DNA of 64,000 bases from Glaciecola punicea ACAM 611 (GTDB lineage Bacteria; Pseudomonadota; Gammaproteobacteria; Enterobacterales; Alteromonadaceae), in NCBI RefSeq assembly GCF_000252165.1, contig NZ_BAET01000008.1, positions 1 through 64,000 on the forward strand, written 5' to 3'. This document shows, piece after piece, positions 36,296 through 46,391 of this stretch (positions are counted from its first letter, which is position 1; each line of letters starts with the position of its first letter). The position numbers and the translations under genes were made by a program. The notes under the pieces are model-generated. The model did not search any database, was not told the origin of the DNA, and saw nothing but the letters and a program-made list of their open reading frames with translations.

Positions 36296-38479
36296 CTATT
36301 CGTACTTTTCAAACCACGCCAAAATATTCTCTATCTTACCAACTAAATGAGATGGGCGATTAGCGATGGCGTGTGATGCCCCTGGCACTTTTACAAGCAC
36401 GGTGTCTACTTTTAGCAGTTTTAAAGCCTGATAATACTGCACGGTTTCTGACATCGGCGTGCGTTTGTCGTCTACCCCAGTAATGAGCATGGTGGGTGTG
36501 GTCACATTACCCACGAGTGAGAGCGGCGAGCGCTCCCAATAATGCTCAAACTCTTCCCATGGCATGCCTGGAAACTGGTTCGGAATTTGCGACAAACCGC
36601 TGTCTGCGGTCAGCACTTTGGACAACCAGTTAATGACGGGTTTAGCCACTACAGCCGCTTTAAAACGATCTGTTAGCCCAATGGCATAGGCGGTGGCAAT
36701 GCCACCTGCAGAGCCGCCAGTTATGTAAAGCCGCTCTTCATTCACCAAACCTTTTTCTATTAAAGCGTCTATTCCTGACATATGGTCGGCAAAGTCGTAT
36801 TTGGACGAATATTTGTTTTGCAATAAAAGAGCAAAGCGCTCTCCATAGCCAGAGCTGCCGCGGTGATTATTGTAAAAAACAATATAACCTTCTGCCGCCA
36901 TACGCTGTAATTCTGCCGTAAAATGCGGTCCATAGGCTAAATGCGGTCCGCCGTGGATTTCAATAATTAACGGATACTTTTTGCTGGCATCATAGTCTGG
37001 CGGTAAAATATACCAGCCGTGTATTTCTTCCCCATCTATAGACGAATTATAGGTAAACTCTTCAATGGCGCCTAAGGTTTTGTGACCAAACAAGTCTTCG
37101 TTTAATTGCGTAAGCTGCGCCTGTTTACTGCCTTGCTGCACAAATATATCGGCTGGTCTATCATGACGTCCTTTGGTGAAAGCAAACGTAGCGTCAGCGT
37201 AGTCAAAAGTACCACTTGTATAGGGACGACCAAGCGATACACCGCCTAATCCATTAGTAATATTGCTGTGCTTGGCACTGGCTAAGGTCACATAGTCAAT
37301 TTGCGTGACGCCTCTGACCATTTGTTGATAGTAAATACCGGCGTTGCCTTTCCAATGAAAATTAGACACGGCGTTGTCAACGCTTGCTGATAAATTTTTG
37401 TCGTTTTCACCGTTAATATCCATTACATGTAAATAGCGATTGCGATAGGCAAGGTTTTTATCATCGCGCTTTGAATAAGCTATAAACTTACCATTAGGGG
37501 ATACAACCGGATTGTTTTCAAGACCAGGAGCATTGCTTATTTGCTGCAGCGCGCCGCTCATATCTATTGAATATATGTCTGATTCGTTTGGCTCATACTC
37601 CCAATTTTCAGAGCGGTTTGCAGAAAAATAAAGATGCTCACTGTCAGCGCCCCAGCTCAATGTGCCGCTATGATGGAAGTTTCCTATAGATAACTGCCTA
37701 GCGGAGCCGCCATCACTGGGCACTATAAAGATTTGAGTATAAGCAGGATCAAGCAAGCCGCGACCGTCTGCTTGATAGCGCGCTTTGGTAATATATTGAA
37801 AAGAATCAGCCCAATTTGCTCCTTTGGGTTTTGCTGGCATTTTTACGCTGAACGGTTTTTCATCCGAAGCTACACTCATGCTAAAAGCAATTGTTTTGCC
37901 ATCTCGCGACCATGCAATAGACGACAACGAAGATGCTACGTTAGTCACTAAAGCTGTTTGACCTGTGTCCATCCAGCGCACATATAACTGTGGCGCTCCT
38001 TCAGCGGTAGATACATAGGCAAGTCTTTTGCCATCGGGAGACCAGCGCGGTGAATAGTGATTTTTTTGAGACGATATCACAGGTCGGTGGTTCTCTCCCG
38101 AGACGTCCACTATCCAAATGCTTGCACGTGTGGTGTCATCCATAATATCGTTTGACCGACGCACATAGGCAATTTTTTTGCCATTAGGTGACACTTGAGG
38201 GTCGCTGGCCACTTCAAGTTCGAAAATATCTTCAGGCTGAAAGTGAGGATGCGCTAAGCCTGTAAGGGCTTTGTTTTCTTGAGCGATAATAGCAGCGCCA
38301 GAAACACCACTTTGTGCAAAGCTCTGTGCAAATTCTTTGCCAACAGTGCCATTTTGAGCCACTGCGCTTGATGCCTGCACACCCAGAAAAACTATAATAA
38401 ACGCAAGCGTGTTCATTCGTAAAATTGCTGACTTAGGCTGTGTCTTTAGATAATTAAAATTAACTGACCTGTGCATCAT
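36296..38479 (-). CDS. S9 family prolyl oligopeptidase-like peptidase, exported
   Basis: 727 residues. An N-terminal segment with hydrophobic core 'TLAFIIVFLGVQASSAVAQ' is a signal peptide, preceded by an unusually long positive region. WD40-like PD40 propeller repeats such as 'VSPNGKKIAYVRR' and 'WSPDGKRLAYVS' follow. The hydrolase domain has Ser590 in 'GGSAGGIATAY', Asp in 'TGVDDKRTP' and His in 'VPGASHAIANR'. It cleaves peptides in the periplasm. It is a second, distinct S9 enzyme in this window. Confidence 0.92.
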   Translation of the reverse strand: MMHRSVNFNYLKTQPKSAILRMNTLAFIIVFLGVQASSAVAQNGTVGKEFAQSFAQSGVSGAAIIAQENKALTGLAHPHFQPEDIFELEVASDPQVSPNGKKIAYVRRSNDIMDDTTRASIWIVDVSGENHRPVISSQKNHYSPRWSPDGKRLAYVSTAEGAPQLYVRWMDTGQTALVTNVASSLSSIAWSRDGKTIAFSMSVASDEKPFSVKMPAKPKGANWADSFQYITKARYQADGRGLLDPAYTQIFIVPSDGGSARQLSIGNFHHSGTLSWGADSEHLYFSANRSENWEYEPNESDIYSIDMSGALQQISNAPGLENNPVVSPNGKFIAYSKRDDKNLAYRNRYLHVMDINGENDKNLSASVDNAVSNFHWKGNAGIYYQQMVRGVTQIDYVTLASAKHSNITNGLGGVSLGRPYTSGTFDYADATFAFTKGRHDRPADIFVQQGSKQAQLTQLNEDLFGHKTLGAIEEFTYNSSIDGEEIHGWYILPPDYDASKKYPLIIEIHGGPHLAYGPHFTAELQRMAAEGYIVFYNNHRGSSGYGERFALLLQNKYSSKYDFADHMSGIDALIEKGLVNEERLYITGGSAGGIATAYAIGLTDRFKAAVVAKPVINWLSKVLTADSGLSQIPNQFPGMPWEEFEHYWERSPLSLVGNVTTPTMLITGVDDKRTPMSETVQYYQALKLLKVDTVLVKVPGASHAIANRPSHLVGKIENILAWFEKYE

Positions 38480-38586
38480 TCCTTTTCCTTTTTTTACCGG
38501 CTGTCATTGCCTGTTAGACTTTCGAAGAAACTAGGAGACCTCATGCTATTTCCCAATAACAATATAAGTACCTAGTCGATGGTTTT

Positions 38587-38614
38587 TTAAAATTAAAATC
38601 GCTCAAATTAAGCG
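38587..38614 (-). terminator. Probable rho-independent terminator of the second RND operon
   Basis: On the minus strand CGCTTAATTTGAGCG folds into a short stem followed by ATTTTAATTTT, 17 bp beyond the permease stop. Confidence 0.5.
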
Positions 38615-38630
38615 CTGTTAATGCCTGCTA

Positions 38631-41600
38631 TTATTGAGCACCCTCATCTTGCTGTACGAGCTTAGCGGGCGCATCTTGCTCTTCATCTCTAAATATACCC
38701 TTGATATCGTCTAGTACCAAGTAAAGTGAGGGCACCAATAGTAGCGTGATTACCGTGGCGAACAAAATACCAAATGCCAAAGATATGGCCATCGGAATAA
38801 CAATTTGTGCCTGTAAACTGCGTTCGAACACGATTGGCATTAGGCCCATAAACGTGGTTAATGAGGTTAACACAATGGCTCTAAATCGTTCCGTTCCCGC
38901 GGTTAACACAGATTCCATTAGCGAGCGACCTTCTTTGCGTGCACGATTCACAAAATCGACCATAATAAGAGAATCGTTCACCACCACCCCTGAAAGCGCA
39001 ATAATACCGCAAATTGACAGCACGCTTACCGCCTTAAACAAGATCATGTGCCCGACTATTGCCCCAATAAGGCCAAAAGGAATGACCGACATAATAATTA
39101 GAGGCTGGGAATAAGATTTAAGTGGAATAGCCATGAGCGCGTAAATAGCCAACAAAGCAAATAGGAAACCTTGCGCAAGCGACGCCATCGCTTCACTCTG
39201 TTCGCGCGAGGTGCCTTGTAGTTTAGAGCTAACATCCGGATAACGCTCAAGCAACGCCGGAATAAAGTTGCTCATCACATCACGCGCTACTTCGCCTGGA
39301 TCAACTACATCTTTGTTTACCTTGCCAGAAACAGTGATGGAGCGCGAACCGTCCACGCGCACAATGCTAGAATAGCCTTGCGCTAGCGTCACATTGGCAA
39401 CTTGGCTAAAAGGAATGTTGTCGCCGTTAGGCGCGCGCACTAGCATATTTTCAAGATTTCCGACCGAATTACGCTCTTCTTGGGGGTAGCGTACCATTAC
39501 GCGCACTTCCTCATCGTCGCGCTGAATACGCTGCGCTTCGGCACCAAAAAAACCGTATCTTACTTGCTGAGCAAGCTGCGACAAACTAATCCCTATAGCT
39601 TCAGCCTGCGGCTTTACTTCAAGCTGGATTTCATCGCTGCCACCGCTGAAAGAGTCGTTAACCTCGGTCACGCCCGTGTAGGCTTCTAAATATTGCGTCA
39701 ACTCCTCGCTGATGGCTTTTAACTGGTCTATGTTATTGGAGCTAAACTCAAAGTCTAGATCAGAGCCGCCGCCGGGGCCTCCAGGACTACTAATGTCTAA
39801 AGAACGTACGCCGGGTATTTCTTGTAAGAACTCGCGCCAAACGTCTTTTATCTTGGTATCGCTTAAATCTCTTGTTTCGCCTTTGGTCAATTCAATGAAT
39901 ATTTGACCCGACAGCGGTCCATTATCAAACGCTAAAGAATGTTTAATAACAGGCGAACCGGTATCCTCTATAATCTGTTGATTCATTTGCTCAGCTGAGA
40001 ATAAAAGCGCTTGTATTGCGGTGTCACGCTGATTAATAGATGAACCGGGTTCCATTTCTACCGACGCAATGATGAAGTCAGACGGTATGATTGGAAAAAA
40101 CACAAAACGCACAAATCCACCTGCAAACAGACCAATGGTCAAAATAAAAATGCCAATAAAAGACGCCAGCGTGGTGTATCTATTACGCACACACTTGAGC
40201 AAAAATGGCCCGTAGCTATTTTTAATAAAGCTATTTAAGCGCTTATTTATACGCACTCGCAGGCGCTGTAAAAAGTTGGCTGTACGAGGGTTATAGGGAC
40301 GAATTTTCATATGCGCCAAATGCGCAGGCAAGATCAGCTTTGATTCTACCAGTGAGAAAATCAAGCACAAAATTACCACCATGCCAATGGTTTTCCAGAT
40401 AACGCCAAAGGTGCCGCTGACCATCAGCATGGGTGAAAAAGCAGCTATCGTGGTAAGTACGCCAAAGGTAGCCGGCATTGCCACTCGTTTTACGCCGCGT
40501 ATTACATTGTCTATACTGTGACCTTTCCTGTCTATTTCAGTGTAGGCCGATTCTCCCATTATAATCGCGTCGTCTACCACTATTCCTAGCACGAGTATAA
40601 AGCCGAATAAACTGAGTAGATTTATAGAGACGCCTATTCCTTGCATGGGCATAAACATAAGCGCTCCCAAAAAGCACACCGGCAGTCCAACCATTACCCA
40701 AAACGCAAGTTTAAGTCGCAAGAAAATAGTTAACACACAAAAGACTAAAAAAGCACCCATAAGCATGTTTTTTATCATCATACTTAAGCGATCAGCCAAA
40801 TAAAACGAACTGTCCCCCCAACTGTCTGCGGTAATATTGTTTGGAAACTCTGCGCGCTTTTCGTCTAAATATTTATTAATGTTTTCCGAAATTTGCAGGG
40901 CGTTTTGATCGCCAACCGCACGCACGCGAATGCTCATGGCGGTTTTACCGTCAAACAGGGCAAAGTTGTTGTCTTCCACAAAACCGTCGTTGATAGATGC
41001 AATGTCGCCCACTAACAAACGCGTACCGTCACTGCGATTAATAAGCGGAATTTGAGCAAAGTCCCAAGCGGTGTAAGCCTGTCCTTTAGCTCTTAGCAAA
41101 ATGTTGCCGTTTTCAGAGCGAATTGAGCCGCCTGGAATATCAACAGACGTGCGACGAATCGCATTAACTACATCTTCAAAGGTTAAATTGTAGGCTTGCA
41201 GCTGCACCTCAGAAATTTCAACCGATACTTCAAAATCGCGCGCACCAAACACACTTACGTCTGAAACACCGGGTAAATTAGCCATCTCCTCTCGCATATT
41301 GGTGGTGGCTTCTTTAAGTTCACGTTCAGTCACATCCCCGTAAACCGAAACCCACAGCACGTCTTGCTGGGCTTTTATGCGAAATACGACTGGTTTCTCT
41401 GTATTGGCAGGAAAGGTAGAGATAGCGTCCACCTGCACTTTTATTTCATCTAGTAAGATTTGAACGTCGTATCCGTCTAGTGCTTCAACGCTCACCGTGG
41501 CGAGTCCCTCGCGGGCAACTGAGGTGATTTTTTTGATCCCCTCCAGCTCTTTTATGGCTTCTTCAATACGTAGTATTACTCCCTCTTCTACCTCTTGTGG

Positions 41601-41798
41601 TGCAGCGCCTAAATAAGGAACCTGTATGCTGATGACATTGATTACAAACTGCGGAAATATTTGTTTTTGAACATTAATGACACCGAAAATTCCGCCAATG
41701 ATAATGAATACCATGAGCAGGTTTGCCGCTACGCTGTTACGGGCAAACCACGCAATAAGGCCTTTGTTTGTGTCAATAGTATCAACGCTGTCACTCAT
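38631..41798 (-). CDS. RND efflux permease, divergent AcrB-like subfamily
   Basis: 1055 residues, 12 membrane helices. It keeps the TM4 acid pair Asp409-Asp410 ('LGIVVDDAIIMGE') but has 'GVVVNDSLIMVDF' in TM10, so Asn941-Asp942 replace the Lys-Asn of AcrB. The N-terminus is 'GLIAWFARNSVAANLLMVF'. The start overlaps the adaptor's stop (ATGA), so the two are translated together. It exports unknown small molecules, probably through a TolC encoded elsewhere. The changed TM10 residues mark a separate subfamily. Confidence 0.93.
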   Translation of the reverse strand: MSDSVDTIDTNKGLIAWFARNSVAANLLMVFIIIGGIFGVINVQKQIFPQFVINVISIQVPYLGAAPQEVEEGVILRIEEAIKELEGIKKITSVAREGLATVSVEALDGYDVQILLDEIKVQVDAISTFPANTEKPVVFRIKAQQDVLWVSVYGDVTERELKEATTNMREEMANLPGVSDVSVFGARDFEVSVEISEVQLQAYNLTFEDVVNAIRRTSVDIPGGSIRSENGNILLRAKGQAYTAWDFAQIPLINRSDGTRLLVGDIASINDGFVEDNNFALFDGKTAMSIRVRAVGDQNALQISENINKYLDEKRAEFPNNITADSWGDSSFYLADRLSMMIKNMLMGAFLVFCVLTIFLRLKLAFWVMVGLPVCFLGALMFMPMQGIGVSINLLSLFGFILVLGIVVDDAIIMGESAYTEIDRKGHSIDNVIRGVKRVAMPATFGVLTTIAAFSPMLMVSGTFGVIWKTIGMVVILCLIFSLVESKLILPAHLAHMKIRPYNPRTANFLQRLRVRINKRLNSFIKNSYGPFLLKCVRNRYTTLASFIGIFILTIGLFAGGFVRFVFFPIIPSDFIIASVEMEPGSSINQRDTAIQALLFSAEQMNQQIIEDTGSPVIKHSLAFDNGPLSGQIFIELTKGETRDLSDTKIKDVWREFLQEIPGVRSLDISSPGGPGGGSDLDFEFSSNNIDQLKAISEELTQYLEAYTGVTEVNDSFSGGSDEIQLEVKPQAEAIGISLSQLAQQVRYGFFGAEAQRIQRDDEEVRVMVRYPQEERNSVGNLENMLVRAPNGDNIPFSQVANVTLAQGYSSIVRVDGSRSITVSGKVNKDVVDPGEVARDVMSNFIPALLERYPDVSSKLQGTSREQSEAMASLAQGFLFALLAIYALMAIPLKSYSQPLIIMSVIPFGLIGAIVGHMILFKAVSVLSICGIIALSGVVVNDSLIMVDFVNRARKEGRSLMESVLTAGTERFRAIVLTSLTTFMGLMPIVFERSLQAQIVIPMAISLAFGILFATVITLLLVPSLYLVLDDIKGIFRDEEQDAPAKLVQQDEGAQ

Positions 41799-42991
41799 AA
41801 GCTGACCTCCACGCTTCGTTCACTTTCATTAATGATGGATTTTGTCGGTTCGTCAGTGGTGAATCTTACCGGCATTCCCGTGTAAGGGGTAGATACCGCA
41901 CTCATTACCACCAGGTGCTCAATTGGCAAACCGCCGCTAATATAAACATAGTCTTGGTCGGCGCGCATAACGTCTACTGAGTTTATTTGCAGGGTGTTTT
42001 CGTCAGTAACTGACAATATCGTGCCGTCTAAGCGCAGCACGTAGCGCGGAAGTTTTATAATATCTTTCGCGGTTAGGCCGCTAATGGCCGCGCTAACAAA
42101 TCGGCCAAATTTAAGCGTATTGGGATGTTCTTGGCTTTTCAAGTTGTAGGGATCAGTTATTTCAACTACGCCATAAATCACGCGTCGCGATTCATCTAAT
42201 ACCGCTTCATCGCGCACTAAGGTGCCCTGCCAGAAATGACGTTTACCGGCAACATCGGCGCTTAGTGAAACCATCGGCTGCTGGATTTTCAAATCTCCAA
42301 TAAACGCCACGTCGTTATCGGTTAGCGGCAAGCGCACCTGAGCCGTGTCAGTAGAAAAAATCTCGCCAATTTGTGTACCCACAGTAACAAACTGACCAAC
42401 ATCAATCATTTTAGCTTTAACAAGACCATCGTATGGCGCAGTAATTTGGGTACGTGATAAATTGCGTTTTGCGCGTTCTAATTTGGCTAGGGATGCTTTA
42501 ACGTTGGCCTGCTCGCGGGCTAGTTGAGGTTTGCGTAAGCCTAGAGCTGTAGGTGTGCTGGTATTGATAGATTCCCATTCACGTGCAGCCACTTCAGAAC
42601 GTGCAATTTCTTCATTAAGTGCGGCTTGAGCGCGGGCAACGTCGGCTTCAGCTAATAACAAATCTGTTTCATAATCGTCACTTTCTAGTTCAACTAACAC
42701 TTCACCTTTACTAAAAAAGCCGCCTTCATCAAATCTATCAGAGACTGATATAACTCTACCGCTGACTTGTGTGCTCAAAATGGTTCGATGTTTTGGGGTG
42801 ACTGAGCCTTGAGCATGAACTAAGAAGTCAATGTTTTCAGTGAAGATAGGCTGCGCATCTACTAAAAATGATTGCGTCACCACTTCGGTTTTCTCTGGTT
42901 CTGGTTTCATGAGGATCATCAGGGCAAGCGCGCAAAGTGCTGCCACTAAAATAACAATGGGAATACCGACTTTTTTAAATGTGTTGATCAT
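41795..42991 (-). CDS. RND efflux periplasmic adaptor (membrane fusion protein)
   Basis: 398 residues. An N-terminal membrane anchor ('IPIVILVAALCALALMILM') without a lipobox, then lipoyl motifs ('AQGSVTPKHRTILSTQVSG'), a helical hairpin rich in Ala/Glu/Arg (about 110-175), and 'ITAPYDGLVKAKMIDVGQFV'. It joins the permease encoded immediately downstream to an outer-membrane channel. It is divergent from the tryptophan-dioxygenase-like gene. Confidence 0.93.
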   Translation of the reverse strand: MINTFKKVGIPIVILVAALCALALMILMKPEPEKTEVVTQSFLVDAQPIFTENIDFLVHAQGSVTPKHRTILSTQVSGRVISVSDRFDEGGFFSKGEVLVELESDDYETDLLLAEADVARAQAALNEEIARSEVAAREWESINTSTPTALGLRKPQLAREQANVKASLAKLERAKRNLSRTQITAPYDGLVKAKMIDVGQFVTVGTQIGEIFSTDTAQVRLPLTDNDVAFIGDLKIQQPMVSLSADVAGKRHFWQGTLVRDEAVLDESRRVIYGVVEITDPYNLKSQEHPNTLKFGRFVSAAISGLTAKDIIKLPRYVLRLDGTILSVTDENTLQINSVDVMRADQDYVYISGGLPIEHLVVMSAVSTPYTGMPVRFTTDEPTKSIINESERSVEVSL

Positions 42992-43299
42992 AAATAAAGA
43001 AGAATCGTCCGTAAATAAACTAATATTAGTATACCTGCTTAAACTCTCATACGGCTACTAAAGTAGATTAAACTATTGTCAGAATTCAATCAGTGAAAAA
43101 ACTGAGAACTGACTTTTCATCATGAGCTTGCGTTTATGAGCATGTATAAACAGCTTTGCTAAATGCGGTTTTTTCAGCTAGCTTATGCTTATATAAATGT
43201 TTAGATAGACTTGCTAAACATGTTTACTGCTATGCACCTAAAAGAGGCGCATGAACGCATTGAACATTCAGGTATAATATAAAAGAGGCGTATTAAAAA
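42992..43299. other. 308-bp divergent region
   Basis: Separates the second efflux operon from the tryptophan-dioxygenase-like gene. TATAAT at 43273-43278 lies only 22 bp before the GTG start of the latter, giving a very short leader. A 12-bp palindrome, TAAACATGTTTA, is at 43215-43226. No credible coding frame. Confidence 0.45.
43215..43226. promoter_or_regulatory. 12-bp palindrome, candidate operator
   Basis: TAAACATGTTTA, about 50 bp upstream of the TATAAT box of the dioxygenase-like gene. Position fits a regulator site; the length is modest and chance is possible. Confidence 0.3.
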
Positions 43300-44070
43300 G
43301 TGGCCAAGCAAATAAAACTCAGTGCCTGCGATATCAAAGAAAAATACCATACCCTAATTGAAAATCCAGAAATGCTAGACTACGGGATATATTTGCAATG
43401 TGACAAGCTACTTGACTGCCAAAAGCCCATAAAAGACTTAGCCACTGCCGATGAAATGCAGTTTCAAATTGTGCATCAGGTAGAAGAACTATGGATGAAG
43501 CTCATATGTTTTACTCTAGTGGATATTATTGGCTATATGGCGCTGCAAAAACACCACAGGGTTATCACTTTGTTCTCCAGAGTTAACAAACTCCAGCGAT
43601 TAATGACGGACCAGCTCGATGTCTTAGAAACTATGTCGCCTAAGGAATATCAGCAAATAAGGCTACAGTTAGGCAATGGCAGCGGACAAGAGTCTCCGGG
43701 CTTTAAAATACTCGTACAAATGCCTGAAGATATTTGGTCTACCTTTCATGAACATTACTTAGAAAACGGCAAAATTAGCGTTGAACAGATATATGATGAA
43801 GACTACACCCATGATCACAAATATGCAGTGGCTGAAGCGCTAACTGAGTTTGATGAGCAACTGCAACTGTTTAGAACACGCCACCTATTTTTAATTCACC
43901 GATCAATCGGCTTAGGTTCTAAATCTTTAAAAGGCAGGCCCGTTGAGCTATTGCAAAAAGGCGCGGCCAAGCGCTTCTTTCCCGCGCTATGGGATGTGCG
44001 CAACGCAATGACTGATAAGTGGGGCGGCGAATATGGCAAAGTACGTGCTTCTATTAGCGGCAAGAGCTAA
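43300..44070 (+). CDS. Tryptophan 2,3-dioxygenase family protein (atypical)
   Basis: 256 residues, helical haem protein fold. Conserved: distal His59 in 'IVHQVEELWMKL', Tyr and Arg in 'EYQQIRLQLG', and the axial haem His195 in 'RTRHLFLIHRSIG'. Altered: the usual GSGFQS loop reads 'GSGQES', and the GTGGS substrate loop after the axial His is 'GLGSKSLKGRP', without its Thr. Canonical enzymes open the indole ring of L-Trp to N-formylkynurenine. The kynureninase-like gene 94 bp downstream supports a kynurenine-type route, but the altered loops suggest another indole substrate is possible. The start is GTG. Confidence 0.85.
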   Translation: MAKQIKLSACDIKEKYHTLIENPEMLDYGIYLQCDKLLDCQKPIKDLATADEMQFQIVHQVEELWMKLICFTLVDIIGYMALQKHHRVITLFSRVNKLQRLMTDQLDVLETMSPKEYQQIRLQLGNGSGQESPGFKILVQMPEDIWSTFHEHYLENGKISVEQIYDEDYTHDHKYAVAEALTEFDEQLQLFRTRHLFLIHRSIGLGSKSLKGRPVELLQKGAAKRFFPALWDVRNAMTDKWGGEYGKVRASISGKS

Positions 44071-44164
44071 TGGCTTTTTTAGCGATCGGCAGTCATTGTA
44101 CTTTACAGCGCATAGATATTTTGTTGTGAATAGAACTGGCTCAAACAAACTGCAGGACGTGTAA

Positions 44165-45286
44165 ATGGACACATCTGATTTATTCGAAAAACCTGACGGT
44201 ATATATGCACTATCACATTCAGTAGGGCCATTACCTAAATCGGCCTCATATGCATTGCAAACCGAATATCTACAGACGTGGGCAAAACAAGGAGGTGATG
44301 CATGGCCGCTTTGGCTTGAGCAAATAGACACTTTTTGTGACGCTATAGGACGGGTAATAAATGCCCCGCATCACTTAATTTGTCCACAGATTAATCTTGC
44401 ATCAGGCTTTTACGCTTTCTTAACCGCTGTTGCAAAGCTCCCCACGCACAAGCATCGATCTACCATTTTAATGCACAAAGACGCTTTTGCCTCGATGGGC
44501 TTTGTGATAACAGGCTTAGTAAAAACGTTTAATGTAAAACTGCACTTAATACAAGGCGACCCCAATGATATTGATGCATGGTATAGCGCATTTGAAAATC
44601 ACAGTGTACTGGCGTGTTTGGTCACCCATGTTCACTCCAATACATCAGTAAAATCTAATGTGGCTGACATATGCAAAATTGCTAAACAGTTTGAGGCTTT
44701 TGCCTGTGTCGATATAGCCCAATCGGTAGGAATTGTGCCAGTTGACGTAAAGCAATGGCAGGCAGATGCGGTATTTGGTTCATGTGTGAAATGGTTATGC
44801 GGAGGGCCTGGCGCTGGATTTATGTACGTTAAAGATGCGCTGCTACCATCGCTTGAACCTGACCCTATTGGCTGGTTTTCGCATGAAAACCCCTTTGAAT
44901 TTGACATTGAAAACTATCGTGCAGCACAAGACGCGAAGCGCTTCTGGGGCGGTACGCCAAGCATCGCGCCTTATGTAATCGCAACAGCGTCAATCAACAC
45001 TTTGTTAACGTTAACCTTACCTGCAGTGGTTACGCATAACGAATTGATGAAGCAGGCAATAGCACAAGCACTGCCTGAAAATAGACGATACGCCGAAATC
45101 AAAGAGCACTGCGCTAGTTTTGGTGGAAGCCTATGTATACCCGCAATTGACAATGCTAGAGCAAAGGCAAAGCTTGATCAAAATAGGGTTAAATATGACT
45201 GTCGAGGAAATGTGTTTAGGCTATCGCTGCATATTATTAATACACAAGAAGAGGCGCTAATCATTGGGGAATGTTTTATATCGTGA
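44165..45286 (+). CDS. Kynureninase-like PLP enzyme (class V fold)
   Basis: 373 residues, shorter than the usual 410-420. PLP Lys209 in 'SCVKWLCGGPGAGFMYV'; 'CVDIAQSVGIVPVDVKQW' and 'GWFSHENPFEFD' and 'RFWGGTPSI' match kynureninase landmarks. Kynureninase cleaves kynurenine to anthranilate and alanine. AGGACG precedes the ATG. It follows the dioxygenase-like gene on the same strand; no kynurenine formamidase is nearby. A different class V lyase acting on a related substrate is possible. Confidence 0.85.
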   Translation: MDTSDLFEKPDGIYALSHSVGPLPKSASYALQTEYLQTWAKQGGDAWPLWLEQIDTFCDAIGRVINAPHHLICPQINLASGFYAFLTAVAKLPTHKHRSTILMHKDAFASMGFVITGLVKTFNVKLHLIQGDPNDIDAWYSAFENHSVLACLVTHVHSNTSVKSNVADICKIAKQFEAFACVDIAQSVGIVPVDVKQWQADAVFGSCVKWLCGGPGAGFMYVKDALLPSLEPDPIGWFSHENPFEFDIENYRAAQDAKRFWGGTPSIAPYVIATASINTLLTLTLPAVVTHNELMKQAIAQALPENRRYAEIKEHCASFGGSLCIPAIDNARAKAKLDQNRVKYDCRGNVFRLSLHIINTQEEALIIGECFIS

Positions 45287-45374
45287 GGCGTATTATCTCC
45301 AACTCTTGAGCAACCTAAAATATTTGCTTTTGCGCAGCAGCCGTTTTAATTTACTCGAGATTTGCAGCTACAAT

Positions 45375-45404
45375 AAAAAGCCGACAGTGCGCCGGCTTAA
45401 TTTT
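45375..45404. terminator. Rho-independent terminator between convergent genes
   Basis: AAGCCG pairs with CGGCTT across a 9-base loop, flanked by AAAA on one side and TTTT (after AA) on the other; between the kynureninase-like gene and etfA. Confidence 0.75.
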
Positions 45405-45464
45405 CAATATGCTGCAATTGCAGACTTTTCACAATCCTAAATAGGCTATCGTATTGTCAACCTA

Positions 45465-46391
45465 CTAAAGCGCTGCTTCAAGTTGTGGCAATAAATCGAA
45501 CAAATCGCCCACCAAGCCATAGTCGGCAACCTGGAAAATGGGTGCTTCTTCGTCTTTATTAATTGCCACAATAACTTTGGAGTCTTTCATACCGGCTAAA
45601 TGTTGGATAGCACCTGATAATCCAACCGCAATATACAAGTTAGGCGCAACAATTTTACCTGTTTGACCAACCTGCATGTCGTTTGATACAAAACCAGCGT
45701 CTACCGCGGCGCGCGATGCACCAATGGCGGCGCCTAATTTATCGGCTATGCCATGCAGCAAACTAAAGTTTTCACCGTTTTGCATACCGCGACCACCCGA
45801 TATAATAACATCAGCGGCCGACAATTCTGGACGCTCTGATACCGTTAACTCAGCAGATACGAAAGATGATTTTTCAGATACTTTTACAATATCAACATTT
45901 TCTACAGAGGCACTGCCATCGTTAGCAGCGGCGTCGAAAGAAGCGGCGCGAACCGTTACAATTTTTACCGAATCTGATGACTGAACAGTAGCAATTGCAT
46001 TACCCGCGTATATGGGGCGTACAAATGTGTCAGCTGACTCTACTTTTATAATGTCAGAAATTTGAGCAACATCGAGTAAAGCGGCTACGCGTGGCATGAA
46101 GTTCTTGCCTGTGGTAGTGGCAGCGGCAAATACGTGCGTATAGCTAGCGGCTAGTTCAACCACTAAATCGGCTACGTTTTCTGCTAGTTGATGCGCATAG
46201 GCGACATTGTCTGCCACTAATACTTTACTTACCCCTGTAATTTTGGCTGCTGCTTGCGCCACTAGACCGCAGTTTTTACCCACAACCAATACTGTAATGT
46301 CGCCGCCAGCGGCACTTGCCGCATGCACTAGTTTGTTGGTTTCTGTTTTTAATGACTCGTTGTCATGTTCTGCATAGACTAAAATACTCAT
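45465..46391 (-). CDS. etfA: Electron transfer flavoprotein alpha subunit
   Basis: 308 residues. The C-terminal FAD domain has '[19 protein letters not shown]', '[19 protein letters not shown]' and '[17 protein letters not shown]', the ETF alpha signature. It carries electrons from acyl-CoA dehydrogenases to ETF-quinone oxidoreductase in the cytoplasm. The start overlaps the etfB stop (ATGA), giving a coupled etfB-etfA operon. Confidence 0.96.
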   Translation of the reverse strand: MSILVYAEHDNESLKTETNKLVHAASAAGGDITVLVVGKNCGLVAQAAAKITGVSKVLVADNVAYAHQLAENVADLVVELAASYTHVFAAATTTGKNFMPRVAALLDVAQISDIIKVESADTFVRPIYAGNAIATVQSSDSVKIVTVRAASFDAAANDGSASVENVDIVKVSEKSSFVSAELTVSERPELSAADVIISGGRGMQNGENFSLLHGIADKLGAAIGASRAAVDAGFVSNDMQVGQTGKIVAPNLYIAVGLSGAIQHLAGMKDSKVIVAINKDEEAPIFQVADYGLVGDLFDLLPQLEAAL

